A DNA stretch of 22,951 nucleotides. It comes from UMGS1889 sp964540575. Lineage in GTDB: Bacteria; Bacillota; Clostridia; Oscillospirales; Ruminococcaceae. The translations under genes and the position numbers were made by a program. A model generated the notes under the pieces. The model had not been told where the DNA came from. It did not search any database and saw only the letters and a list, made by a program, of their open reading frames with translations. Below, in pieces: positions 1 to 6,716 of the stretch. The number at the start of each line of letters is the position of its first letter. Within the stretch, counting starts at the first letter, position 1. The DNA lies in contig CAZINI010000050.1 of assembly GCA_964540575.1 (NCBI GenBank), positions 1 through 22,951 of the forward strand. Direction: 5' to 3'.

Positions 1-160
1 TGGAAGGCTCTCTGTAACCGTTAGCCTTCTTTACCATGATCTGATCTCTCTTGATGATGGGGTTTGCACTGTAACGCCAAACCACATCTCTGCATCCCTC
101 GGGCTTGTCCTGCCAGGGGATATTGGGGAGAGAAGTACCGTTGATAACCTTAACGTTCAT
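1..160 (-). CDS. N-terminus of a probable GH130 mannoside phosphorylase (cut by window edge)
   Basis: Only the first 53 codons are present; the gene runs off the left edge. The visible protein starts MNVKVINGTSLPNIPW and continues with a VVWRYSANPIIKRD stretch. From memory this resembles the N-terminus of GH130 beta-1,4-mannooligosaccharide or mannosylglucose phosphorylases, which phosphorolyse beta-mannosides in the cytoplasm of rumen Firmicutes. The catalytic region lies outside the window, so the family call is tentative. The ATG at 160 is preceded by an AAAGGCGG ribosome binding site, and a TTGACA-N17-TAAAGT promoter lies at 224-252 on the same strand. The gene diverges from a LacI-family regulator, a common arrangement for sugar-use genes. 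Other five-bladed propeller glycosidases remain possible. Confidence 0.5.
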   Translation of the reverse strand, partial: MNVKVINGTSLPNIPWQDKPEGCRDVVWRYSANPIIKRDQIMVKKANGYREPS

Positions 161-223
161 TTGATTTCCGCCTTTCAAAAATTTTATTTCGATTCGTTCG
201 CCGAGGTTCTCGGCTCTAAGGTC

Positions 224-252
224 ACTTTAACACGAAAATTAACTTTTGTCAA
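224..252 (-). promoter_or_regulatory. Promoter of the GH130-like gene
   Basis: On the minus strand a perfect -35 TTGACA (247-252) is followed by a 17-nt spacer and a -10 TAAAGT (224-229). It lies about 64 nt upstream of the GH130-like start codon and fits the sigma-A consensus. Confidence 0.7.
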
Positions 253-501
253 CACAGAAAATCAGCTTTTAGCGTTTTGCACATATATTTTGATTTAAGT
301 TTGCACAACATTACTACTTCGTCATTTCCGACCGCTGAAAATTCGGTTGAATGAACAAAACCGTCCCCGATACTAAGTCATATTTAACAAAATCATAGGG
401 GGAATGCATTGCTGATTTGTCAATATATTTCACGGGGGACAGCCTGCACTATCTCCGAAAAGGTTTTCGTATCCTTATGTCAATGAAAATATCTCGTTAA
501 A

Positions 502-520
502 TTAACTTAATTCAAGTTAA
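502..520. promoter_or_regulatory. Candidate operator palindrome 1 upstream of the LacI-type regulator
   Basis: Seven-base perfect arms TTAACTT (502-508) and AAGTTAA (514-520) flank a 5-nt centre. A related sequence, TTAACTT followed by TTAAG, recurs at 566-582. The paired copies in the divergent region suggest a binding site, possibly for the adjacent regulator. Most characterised LacI operators have a central CG, which is absent here, so the link to this regulator is an inference. Confidence 0.4.
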
Positions 521-565
521 ATATAAAGCTGATTAACATAATTATCTATTAAATATACAATTAAT

Positions 566-582
566 TTAACTTGAAAATTAAG
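566..582. promoter_or_regulatory. Candidate operator palindrome 2, next to the regulator promoter
   Basis: TTAACTT, then four to five A-rich bases, then TTAAG makes an imperfect inverted repeat whose left arm matches the 502-520 palindrome. It ends 3 nt before the -35 box at 586, a position suited to autoregulation. It could also be an AT-rich UP element. Confidence 0.35.
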
Positions 583-585
583 CGG

Positions 586-614
586 TTGACAATGGTTAAA
601 TGTTGTGTTATATT
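586..614 (+). promoter_or_regulatory. Promoter of the LacI-family regulator
   Basis: A perfect -35 TTGACA (586-591), a 17-nt spacer and a -10 TATATT (609-614), 36 nt before the start codon. Confidence 0.75.
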
Positions 615-650
615 ATTTAAAAGGGATAACTGTAATAAGGAGGGCGGTTT

Positions 651-1658
651 ATGAAAAAAGCAGTCAGAATGGCGGATATTGCCGAGCGGCTTGGAGTGAG
701 CGTTGCGGCGGTGTCAAAGGCACTTTCGGATAAGCCCGGCATAAGCCCCGAGCTGCGTGTCAAGGTGCGGCAGACTGCCCTTGAGATTGGCTACCGTGCG
801 GCGGACACACGGAAAAAGCCCCGCCGTGCGGCAACGAAAAGCGTTGCGGTGGTGACGGCGGAGCGGTTTCTCAGCGACGATTCCTTTTATCTGAAATATT
901 ACAAGCACATTTCCGATATGCTGCAATCCAACGATTACTGCGGATTTTTTTACAGCATCAGTGCCGAGGACGAAAAGGCTCTCACGCTGCCGAAAGCCCT
1001 TGTGACAGGCAGTGCGGACGGCGTTATTATCCTCGGGAAAATTTCGGGGGAATACACCGAGCTTATCGCCTCCTGCGGCGTTCCGATGGTGTTTCTGGAC
1101 TATTACGACGAGCGGACGGAGATTGACTGCATCATCTGCGACAGCTTTTATGCCGCTTACGATATGACAAATTATCTTATCCGAAACGGACACAGGCGGA
1201 TAGGCTTTGTGGGTTCGGTGAAAGCCACGGGCAGCATTCAGGACAGGTATCTGGGATATGTGAAGTCCCTTATGGAGCACGACATTTTTATCCGTTCCGA
1301 CTATCTTATCGAGGACAGGGACGAGCGGGGAATGCTCCGTCTTGGAAAGCTTCCCGAGGACCTGCCGACGGCGTTCGTCTGCAACTGTGACGGAACGGCG
1401 GCTGAGCTTGTCAAGCATTTGCGGGAAAGCGGTGTGCGTGTTCCCGAGGACGTTTCCGTGACGGGCTTCGACAATTCCGTTTACTCATCGATCTGTGACC
1501 CGAAAATAACCACCGTTGAGGTAAACACCGAGCAAATGTCCCGTCTGGCGGTGGATTCTCTGCTGAAAAAAATAGCAAAGCCCGGGACGTCCATCGGACG
1601 AATTCGGGTGAATGGGACTATCGTTTACAAGAATTCAGTCAGGGCGATCAAGAGGTGA
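651..1658 (+). CDS. LacI-family transcriptional regulator
   Basis: This 335-residue protein has the standard LacI/GalR layout. The N-terminal helix-turn-helix (about residues 7-27; MADIAERLGVSVAAVSKAL) is followed by the hinge region. A periplasmic-binding-like effector domain covers about residues 60-330, with the typical VPMVFLDYY, GFVGS and VTGFDNS segments. The length is normal for the family. The ATG has an AAGGAGG site 7 nt upstream, and a sigma-A promoter lies at 586-614. A strong terminator follows at 1673, so the gene is probably monocistronic. Its divergent partner is a probable mannoside phosphorylase, so it plausibly senses a sugar and controls that locus. The ligand cannot be read from sequence. 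Confidence 0.93.
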   Translation: MKKAVRMADIAERLGVSVAAVSKALSDKPGISPELRVKVRQTALEIGYRAADTRKKPRRAATKSVAVVTAERFLSDDSFYLKYYKHISDMLQSNDYCGFFYSISAEDEKALTLPKALVTGSADGVIILGKISGEYTELIASCGVPMVFLDYYDERTEIDCIICDSFYAAYDMTNYLIRNGHRRIGFVGSVKATGSIQDRYLGYVKSLMEHDIFIRSDYLIEDRDERGMLRLGKLPEDLPTAFVCNCDGTAAELVKHLRESGVRVPEDVSVTGFDNSVYSSICDPKITTVEVNTEQMSRLAVDSLLKKIAKPGTSIGRIRVNGTIVYKNSVRAIKR

Positions 1659-1672
1659 ATTATGTTGGATCT

Positions 1673-1708
1673 GCTGTACACATTATTTGATGTGTACAGC
1701 TTTTTGTT
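1673..1708 (+). terminator. Intrinsic terminator after the LacI-family gene
   Basis: A perfect 11-bp stem (GCTGTACACAT at 1673-1683 with ATGTGTACAGC at 1690-1700) with a 6-nt loop, followed by TTTTTGTTT. Confidence 0.9.
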
Positions 1709-1747
1709 TATAAAATACAAAGCAAATGTGAAGTTTTATTTTTGGGG

Positions 1748-1776
1748 TTGACAACTTCGTTCTATCGTGATAGAAT
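1748..1776 (+). promoter_or_regulatory. Promoter of the BlaI/M56-M23 operon
   Basis: A perfect -35 TTGACA (1748-1753), a 17-nt spacer and a -10 TAGAAT (1771-1776). The spacer and -10 are almost wholly covered by operator palindrome 1, so repressor binding would block RNA polymerase. Confidence 0.8.
1760..1775. promoter_or_regulatory. BlaI-type operator 1 (within the promoter)
   Basis: TTCTATC-GT-GATAGAA is a 16-bp palindrome with perfect 7-bp arms; flanking ACTTC and GAAGT extend the symmetry. It lies between the -35 and the end of the -10. BlaI/MecI repressors bind dyads of this size in their own promoters. The half-site differs from the staphylococcal TACA/TGTA type. Confidence 0.7.
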
Positions 1777-1791
1777 GAAGTTGTGATCACA

Positions 1792-1807
1792 TTCTATTGC
1801 AATAGAA
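1792..1807. promoter_or_regulatory. BlaI-type operator 2 (downstream of the promoter)
   Basis: TTCTATTGCAATAGAA is a perfect 16-bp palindrome that shares the TTCTAT/ATAGAA half-sites with operator 1. Its centre lies 32 bp from that of operator 1, about three helical turns, which suits two repressor dimers on one face. It ends just before the ribosome binding site. Confidence 0.7.
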
Positions 1808-1821
1808 CAGGAGAAATTCAT

Positions 1822-2181
1822 ATGAATATTAAAATGTATGACTCGGAGTTAAAGGTTATGGAGATACTTTGGAAGGAGGGTGACAGATCGGCAAAGGAGA
1901 TAGCGGCAATTTTAGGCGAACAGGTCGGCTGGTCGAAAACCACTGTTTATACGGTGATAAAAAAGTGCATTGACAAGGGTGCGGTAAGCCGCTCGGAAAC
2001 GGGCTTTGTCTGCCATGCCGAAATAACCAAAGAGCAGGTCATGGAATATGAAACGTCGGAGCTTATCAACAGAATGTACGACGGTTCAGCAGATAAGCTG
2101 GTAGCGTCGATGCTGAGCGGAGGACGGCTTTCCGCTGAGGAGATAGCTTCGCTGAAAAGGATAGTGGAGGAATTGGAATGA
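1822..2181 (+). CDS. BlaI/MecI/CopY-family transcriptional repressor
   Basis: The protein is 119 residues. A winged-helix domain covers about residues 1-75, with KVMEILWKEGDRSAKEI and the recognition stretch WSKTTVYTVIKKCIDKGAV. A C-terminal helical dimerisation segment follows (SADKLVASML, then SAEEIASLKRIVEELE). The start at 1822 was chosen because AGGAG lies 8 nt upstream. An in-frame ATG at 1783 sits between the operators without a ribosome binding site. In this family the repressor dimer blocks its own operon until the partner membrane protease is activated. The stop overlaps the next start codon (ATGA), so the two proteins are translationally coupled. Confidence 0.9.
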   Translation: MNIKMYDSELKVMEILWKEGDRSAKEIAAILGEQVGWSKTTVYTVIKKCIDKGAVSRSETGFVCHAEITKEQVMEYETSELINRMYDGSADKLVASMLSGGRLSAEEIASLKRIVEELE

Positions 2182-4049
2182 TAACGCTGCTGAAAATGTC
2201 CTTGTCCGCTTCCGTACTTATTGCTGCAGCTCTTGCACTGCGTTTTATGGCTGCGGATAAGCTTCCAAGGCGGCTGTTTACTGCGTTCTGGACTGTGGCT
2301 GTTCTGCGTATGCTTATTCCGTTTTACGTTTCCTTTCCGTACTGCGTTAAAAGTGCCGAAACGGTGAACGGCGGTGCTGATATATACAGTGACGCAGAAT
2401 ATTACGGCGTATATACGGCAGGAAAAGCTGCTGAGAGCGGTGAAAAACAGTTTGACCCCAAGCCTGCGGCGGAGATCGTTTATACTGTAGGTGTATGTGC
2501 AGCTGCGGCTTTCTTCCTCTTGCCGCATATGCGTTTCGGAAGCAGTATGAAATGTTCGCTGCCGCTTAAAAATGCTTTTATATCGGAGCATGTAAATTCA
2601 TTCGGTATCAGACGGACAGTTCGCATAGCTGTCAGTGACAGGGTAAGTACACCCTGCACCTTCGGCGTTCTTCGTCCGACTATTCTGTTCCCGAAAACAT
2701 TCGATCTTGAAAACAAGACTCAGCTTGAATATGTCCTTGTGCATGAGCTTGTTCATATCAAACGGTTTGATGCGGCGGTAAAGTACGCTGCAGCGGCAGC
2801 TGTCTGTCTGCATTGGTTCAATCCTCTTGCATGGGTAATGTACTGCTTTTACAGCCGTGATATTGAGCTTGTCTGCGACGAGGAGGTGCTGAAGCTAACA
2901 GGCGGCACACGCTCGCAGTATGCAATGACACTGATCTCTCTAGAAGAAGAACGTTCGGCTGTTCCTACGGTCATCGGATTCGGAGCAGGTGCTGTCAGAG
3001 AAAGGATAAGTGCAATTATGAAATTTAAGGATAGGTCTGTATTATGTATAGTTATTGCGGCGGCTCTGGCGGCAGGGTCGCTGGCTGTATTCGTTTCGGC
3101 GGACGGCGGGGAAAAAATCATTTCTTCCGCAAAGTCATCGGAAAATGAGGTTTATTCCGCAGATGTGAAAAATGATGATCCTTCCAGTACGCCTGAAAGC
3201 AAAACGGAAGAAAAGCATTATATGTTTTTCCGCATGGACGATAAAGGCGTTTACAGTGAGTTCGGTGACGGCGGGATATTTAGATTTCCCATCGCAAAGC
3301 CTGATTTAGTTTCGGAGCCTTTCGGTGACGGTCACAAGGGCGTTGATTTTTCGTGGGACGGCTGTGCAGGCGAGAACGTGCTTGCTTCCTCTGACGGAAC
3401 TGTTTCCGAAGTGAACGCTTCCGGCTATGGAAACGGCTACGGCAGGTATATCGTTATCGACCACGGAAACGGAATATCATCTTTTTACGCACACTGCGAG
3501 AAGGTATATGTTTCCGTCGGAGAACACGTTGCAACGGGTCAGGTCATTGGAACGATAGGTTCCACCGGACAAGCTGTAAGTCCACATCTCCATTTTGAGA
3601 TAAGAAAGAACGGCGTATGCATTGACCCTATGGATTACCTGCTGATAGACACTTCGGCAGCAGAAACGGTTATTTATTCCGATTATGCCGAGAGCGAAAA
3701 CTATGCGGAGGAGAAAGCGGGCGATGAAATATCGTCGTATGTTACTGTCACCGATGTTGAAAATACTGCCGTTGAAGACGGAGAGTGGAGTGAAGGATTT
3801 CTCTCGGAATATTTCCCGTTAGGTCTGAGTGCGGACAGAGAAAACAAGTGCTGTATCTTTGACGGAAAGCCCGTTGCCGGTTTTGTCGATAAGGACGGCG
3901 AGCTTAGCATAAAGGTAATGACCGATGGTGCGGCTATGGAAAACGGCGGTATATTTCTCAAAGCTGTCAGAGAGAACGGTTTGCCAAAAAAGCTCGAGAT
4001 CGTTGACAAGGCGGAGTTTGCAAATTTAAGCGGTATAACGGTCAAGTGA
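2178..4049 (+). CDS. BlaR1-like M56 membrane protease fused to an extracellular M23 peptidase
   Basis: The protein is 623 residues. Membrane segments fall near 8-24, 34-52, 99-116 and 287-307. Between the third and fourth lies an M56 zinc-protease domain, with HELVH at 189-193 and a likely third ligand Glu230 in IELVCDEEV. BlaR1 and MecR1 use this domain to inactivate the cognate repressor. After the last membrane segment, where BlaR1 carries a penicillin-binding sensor, this protein has a LytM-type M23 endopeptidase domain (about 370-490). All metal and catalytic positions are present: His386 and Asp390 (HKGVD), His439 (YAH), and His470 and His472 (HLHFE). The last 130 residues are unassigned. 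The gene overlaps the BlaI-type repressor by 4 nt. It may sense or cleave peptidoglycan outside and relay to the repressor inside. Confidence 0.9.
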   Translation: MITLLKMSLSASVLIAAALALRFMAADKLPRRLFTAFWTVAVLRMLIPFYVSFPYCVKSAETVNGGADIYSDAEYYGVYTAGKAAESGEKQFDPKPAAEIVYTVGVCAAAAFFLLPHMRFGSSMKCSLPLKNAFISEHVNSFGIRRTVRIAVSDRVSTPCTFGVLRPTILFPKTFDLENKTQLEYVLVHELVHIKRFDAAVKYAAAAAVCLHWFNPLAWVMYCFYSRDIELVCDEEVLKLTGGTRSQYAMTLISLEEERSAVPTVIGFGAGAVRERISAIMKFKDRSVLCIVIAAALAAGSLAVFVSADGGEKIISSAKSSENEVYSADVKNDDPSSTPESKTEEKHYMFFRMDDKGVYSEFGDGGIFRFPIAKPDLVSEPFGDGHKGVDFSWDGCAGENVLASSDGTVSEVNASGYGNGYGRYIVIDHGNGISSFYAHCEKVYVSVGEHVATGQVIGTIGSTGQAVSPHLHFEIRKNGVCIDPMDYLLIDTSAAETVIYSDYAESENYAEEKAGDEISSYVTVTDVENTAVEDGEWSEGFLSEYFPLGLSADRENKCCIFDGKPVAGFVDKDGELSIKVMTDGAAMENGGIFLKAVRENGLPKKLEIVDKAEFANLSGITVK

Positions 4050-4077
4050 ATACTATAGTAGTAATAATACTAATACT

Positions 4078-4176
4078 AAACACCCATTAATCACGGGAAT
4101 CTCTCGGCGTAAAAACCCATAAACGCAAGTTTTTTACGCCGATTTCTTCTCCGTGATTTAAATGGTGTTTAGTATA
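4078..4176. repeat. Palindromic repeat element, copy 1 (99 bp)
   Basis: This hairpin-forming element has outer arms AAACACCCATTAATCACGG against CCGTGATTTAAATGGTGTTT. Perfect 12-bp inner arms are TCGGCGTAAAAA (4104-4115) and TTTTTACGCCGA (4131-4142). The outer symmetry extends to TACTAAACACC at 4074-4084. By my alignment it matches copy 2 (4290-4388) at 96 of 99 positions, with all three differences in the terminal loop. It lies 28 nt after the M56-M23 gene and may also act as its terminator. Confidence 0.85.
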
Positions 4177-4183
4177 AGGAAAC

Positions 4184-4281
4184 GCTGATTAAATTGTTTC
4201 TGCCGTCTGTCGAAACCCTCTCAGTCAAGTTTTTTCGAGCGTTCCGACATACGGCAAAACAAATGCTTTGCATTGATCAGC
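4184..4281. repeat. Second type of palindromic element between the two repeat copies (98 bp)
   Basis: This is an imperfect long hairpin. Paired blocks include GCTGAT (4184-4189) with ATCAGC (4276-4281), TTGTTT with a matching AAACAA, TGCCGT (4201-4206) with ACGGCA (4251-4256), and TGTCG with CGACA. The right arm carries an extra small palindrome, ATGCTTTGCAT. Size and layout match the flanking copies, and all three elements share CAAGTTTTTT at a similar offset, which suggests a related family. Confidence 0.7.
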
Positions 4282-4289
4282 TTTTTCCC

Positions 4290-4388
4290 AAACACCCATT
4301 AATCACGGGAATCTCTCGGCGTAAAAAACCTTATACGCAAGTTTTTTACGCCGATTTCTTCTCCGTGATTTAAATGGTGTTTAGTATA
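4290..4388. repeat. Palindromic repeat element, copy 2 (99 bp)
   Basis: It is in the same orientation as copy 1 and nearly identical to it; the arms are fully conserved and only loop bases differ. It ends 9 nt before the terminator hairpin of the ProX gene. No flanking target-site duplication is evident. Confidence 0.85.
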
Positions 4389-4397
4389 ACATAAACA

Positions 4398-4436
4398 AAC
4401 AGGAGCAGACGGCACTTGCAGCCGTCTGCTCCTGTT
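4398..4436 (-). terminator. Intrinsic terminator of the proS-proX operon
   Basis: A perfect 16-bp stem (AACAGGAGCAGACGGC at 4398-4413 with its complement at 4421-4436) with a 7-nt loop. On the minus strand it is followed by a T-rich tract (TGTTTATG), and it starts 4 nt after the ProX stop codon. Confidence 0.88.
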
Positions 4437-4440
4437 GAAC

Positions 4441-4932
4441 TTATATCTCAATAAACTGCACGGGATTTCCGTTTGCAGTGGACAGCCTGAGCAGGTCATC
4501 GAACGCCATCAGCACCGTTGCGGTGTTGTCGTTCGGGTGTGCTCCAACGCTTTCCAGTCCCCGAAGATCCTTGTCGAAGTATACGGGAATATCTCCCGCT
4601 TCGTTATTCAGCAGGCAGAATGGAGAAACCGAGCCGGGGGTTATAGCAAGATATTCCATCAGACGCTGCTCCGAGGCAAAGCCCAGACGTGTTGAACCTA
4701 TCTCCTCCGCTATCTTTTTCAGGTCTGCACGCTTATGCAGAGGGAGGACGATCAGGTAAAAATGCCGGCCCTTTGAGTCCCGCAAAAAGAGATTTTTGAT
4801 GACAACGTCATTTCCCGAATAAAGGGAAGGGTCCTCGTCCGCTTCGCAGAACATTGCCTTGTGTTCGATGATTTTGTAACGAACGCCGCTTTTTTCCAGC
4901 AGGTCATATATCTCCCGTTTGTAATATTTCAT
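4441..4932 (-). CDS. ProX/YbaK-family Ala-tRNA(Pro) deacylase (trans-editing)
   Basis: This 163-residue free-standing editing domain belongs to the YbaK/ProX (PrdX) family. Such proteins hydrolyse Ala-tRNA(Pro) made in error by prolyl-tRNA synthetase. Diagnostic segments are VIKNLFLRD, HFYLIVLPLHKRADLKK, LGFASEQRLMEYLAITPGSV and HPNDNTATV; family length is about 160-170. The start was placed at 4932 because its ATG overlaps the proS stop codon (TAATG), giving translational coupling. A longer upstream reading would run into proS. A strong terminator follows. The coupling to a ProRS that appears to lack the insertion editing domain supports the function strongly. Confidence 0.92.
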   Translation of the reverse strand: MKYYKREIYDLLEKSGVRYKIIEHKAMFCEADEDPSLYSGNDVVIKNLFLRDSKGRHFYLIVLPLHKRADLKKIAEEIGSTRLGFASEQRLMEYLAITPGSVSPFCLLNNEAGDIPVYFDKDLRGLESVGAHPNDNTATVLMAFDDLLRLSTANGNPVQFIEI

Positions 4933-6377
4933 TAGTATGCTCTGCCCCAGTAAACCATCTGCTTTGCGGGCTTTCCGCAGCATACGCAGGTGTCGGAGAT
5001 ATGCTCCTGTTCAAGGGGAATGCAGCGTGAGCCAACGCCTGTTTTCTCCTTAACCTCGTCCTCGCAAGCCTCGTCGCCGCACCACATTGCCTTGACAAAG
5101 CCGTTGCCGTTCTTTTCGAGAGCTTCGGTTATCTCGTCCATGGTCTTGCAGGCGTAGGTGCGTTTTTCTCTGTTGGCAAGGGCGTTTGCGTACAGACCGT
5201 CCCTAACGGCGGTAAGCTTTTCGCTGACCTCATTTTCCAGATTATCGAGAGATACGAAGAACTTCTCTCTGTTGTGACGGGTAACGATAACGCACTGATT
5301 TTGCTCAATATCCTTAGGACCTATCTCAATGCGGACGGGAACGCCCTTCATCTCATACTCGGCAAACTTCCAGCCGGGGGTATTGTCGGAATCATCAAGC
5401 TTAACTCTTACGCCCGCCTTAACAAGACGCTCCTTAAGCTCATTAGCCTTTTCAAGAACGCCCTCCTTATGCTGCTGAACGGGAATGATAACAGCCTGAA
5501 CGGGAGCCACGGCAGGGGGCAGAACAAGACCGTTGTTATCGCCGTGAGTCATAATTACAGCACCAATAAGACGTGTGGTCACGCCCCAAGAGGTCTGATG
5601 AGGATATACCTTCTTATTGTCCTTGTCGGTGTACATAATGTCGAATGCCTTTGCAAATCCATCTCCGAAATAGTGGGAAGTACCTGCCTGAAGTGCCTGA
5701 CCGTCGTGCATAAGAGCCTCGATAGCATAGGTGGAAACTGCACCCGCAAACTTGTCGCTCTCGGTCTTTTTGCCCTTGATAACGGGCATAGCAAGGCTTT
5801 CCTCGCAGAACTTTGCGTATACGTTCAGCATACGCTCCGTTTCCTCGATAGCCTCCTCAGCAGTCGCATGAATGGTGTGTCCCTCCTGCCAAAGGAACTC
5901 TCTGGAACGGAGGAAAGGACGGGTGGTCTTTTCCCATCTTACAACGGAAACCCACTGATTATACAGCTTCGGCAGATCTCTGTATGAGTGAACGATATTG
6001 GAATAATGCTCGCAGAACAGCGTTTCGGAAGTAGGGCGGACGCAAAGTCTGTCCTCCAGCTTCTCGCTGCCGCCGTGAGTTACCCAAGCGACCTCGGGAG
6101 CAAAGCCCTCAACGTGGTCCTTCTCCTTCTGGAGCAGACTTTCGGGGATAAACATAGGCATACAAACATTTTCATGTCCCGTAGCCTTGAACATACCGTC
6201 CAAGATACGCTGGATATTCTCCCAGATAGCATAGCCGTAAGGGCGAATTACCATACAGCCCTTAACGCTGGTGTATTCCACAAGCTCGGCTTTCTTGCAT
6301 ATATCGGTGTACCACTTCGCAAAATCCTCGTCCATTGAGGTTATTGCGTCAACCATTTTTTTGTTATCCTTTGCCAT
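4932..6377 (-). CDS. proS: Prolyl-tRNA synthetase, short archaeal/eukaryal-like type
   Basis: This 481-residue class II synthetase charges tRNA(Pro) with proline. Visible class II segments include CVRPTSETLFCEHY, FLRSREFLWQEGHT and SWGVTTRLIGAVIMTHGDNN. The C-terminal domain carries Cys pairs typical of the zinc-binding tail of this type (MWCGDEACED and then CVCCGKPAKQ), and it ends in Tyr (WGRAY). The protein is about 480 residues instead of about 570 and lacks the bacterial INS editing domain. The ATG at 6377 has AAGGAG 9 nt upstream; a longer in-frame extension overlaps the preceding gene and has no such site. ProX overlaps its stop codon. Confidence 0.97.
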   Translation of the reverse strand: MAKDNKKMVDAITSMDEDFAKWYTDICKKAELVEYTSVKGCMVIRPYGYAIWENIQRILDGMFKATGHENVCMPMFIPESLLQKEKDHVEGFAPEVAWVTHGGSEKLEDRLCVRPTSETLFCEHYSNIVHSYRDLPKLYNQWVSVVRWEKTTRPFLRSREFLWQEGHTIHATAEEAIEETERMLNVYAKFCEESLAMPVIKGKKTESDKFAGAVSTYAIEALMHDGQALQAGTSHYFGDGFAKAFDIMYTDKDNKKVYPHQTSWGVTTRLIGAVIMTHGDNNGLVLPPAVAPVQAVIIPVQQHKEGVLEKANELKERLVKAGVRVKLDDSDNTPGWKFAEYEMKGVPVRIEIGPKDIEQNQCVIVTRHNREKFFVSLDNLENEVSEKLTAVRDGLYANALANREKRTYACKTMDEITEALEKNGNGFVKAMWCGDEACEDEVKEKTGVGSRCIPLEQEHISDTCVCCGKPAKQMVYWGRAY

Positions 6378-6390
6378 TTGACTATTCTCC

Positions 6391-6633
6391 TTAATTTGAT
6401 TTATCTTCGGAATTATCCGAAATCTTTTCGGGGGCATTGCCGTCGTAAATGCTCCTGACAGCGGCTTCTTCGGGGGACAGATGGGGCTTATCCTCCTTGC
6501 CTGCTATTTTATCCACCAGCTTTGCAAGCTTCGGCGTCAGCACGGCAATGAGAAACACCAGAAGCAGCAGACCCACCATTATCAGGGCAAATTTCGTCAT
6601 CAGCTTTAGTGCGTCTGTATTTACCGCAAACAT
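6391..6633 (-). CDS. Small single-pass membrane protein, first gene of the proS operon
   Basis: This 80-residue protein has one hydrophobic segment (about residues 14-33; FALIMVGLLLLVFLIAVL), then a short basic stretch and an acidic, Ser-rich cytoplasmic-type tail. The start at 6633 is favoured by GGGAGG 8 nt upstream. An ATG at 6657 lies at the predicted transcription start and would be nearly leaderless. It is separated from proS by 13 nt that contain the proS ribosome binding site. The size and the N-terminal helix recall OadG-like gamma subunits of sodium-pumping decarboxylases, but no other subunit is nearby. I do not recognise its function. Confidence 0.7.
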   Translation of the reverse strand: MFAVNTDALKLMTKFALIMVGLLLLVFLIAVLTPKLAKLVDKIAGKEDKPHLSPEEAAVRSIYDGNAPEKISDNSEDKSN

Positions 6634-6665
6634 TTTCCAAGCCTCCCGTTTTCTCATATAAAGAC

Positions 6666-6694
6666 ATTATAACATTTTTATTTGCGTTTGTAAA
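6666..6694 (-). promoter_or_regulatory. Promoter of the small membrane protein-proS-proX operon
   Basis: On the minus strand, -35 TTTACA (6689-6694), a 17-nt spacer and a perfect -10 TATAAT (6666-6671). Transcription should start near 6659. Confidence 0.8.
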
Positions 6695-6716
6695 CAGTTT
6701 TTCGGGAGATTTTTTC

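Larger units (their letters stand above)
161..650. other. 490-bp divergent intergenic region, AT-rich
   Basis: This gene-free stretch separates the GH130-like gene from the LacI-type regulator. It holds the two outward promoters and, on the regulator side, two related AT-rich inverted repeats (502-520 and 566-582). I see no convincing ORF or RNA gene in the middle part, about 260-480. Confidence 0.6.

Noticed and set aside
714..1418. A 234-codon antisense frame in the LacI-family gene.
   Set aside because: It is explained by the codon bias of the LacI-family gene; its product shows no motif and it has no promoter.
1783..1821. A longer N-terminus for the BlaI-type repressor starting at ATG 1783.
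   Set aside because: It would translate operator 2 and lacks a ribosome binding site, whereas the ATG at 1822 has AGGAG at good spacing and gives the family N-terminus.
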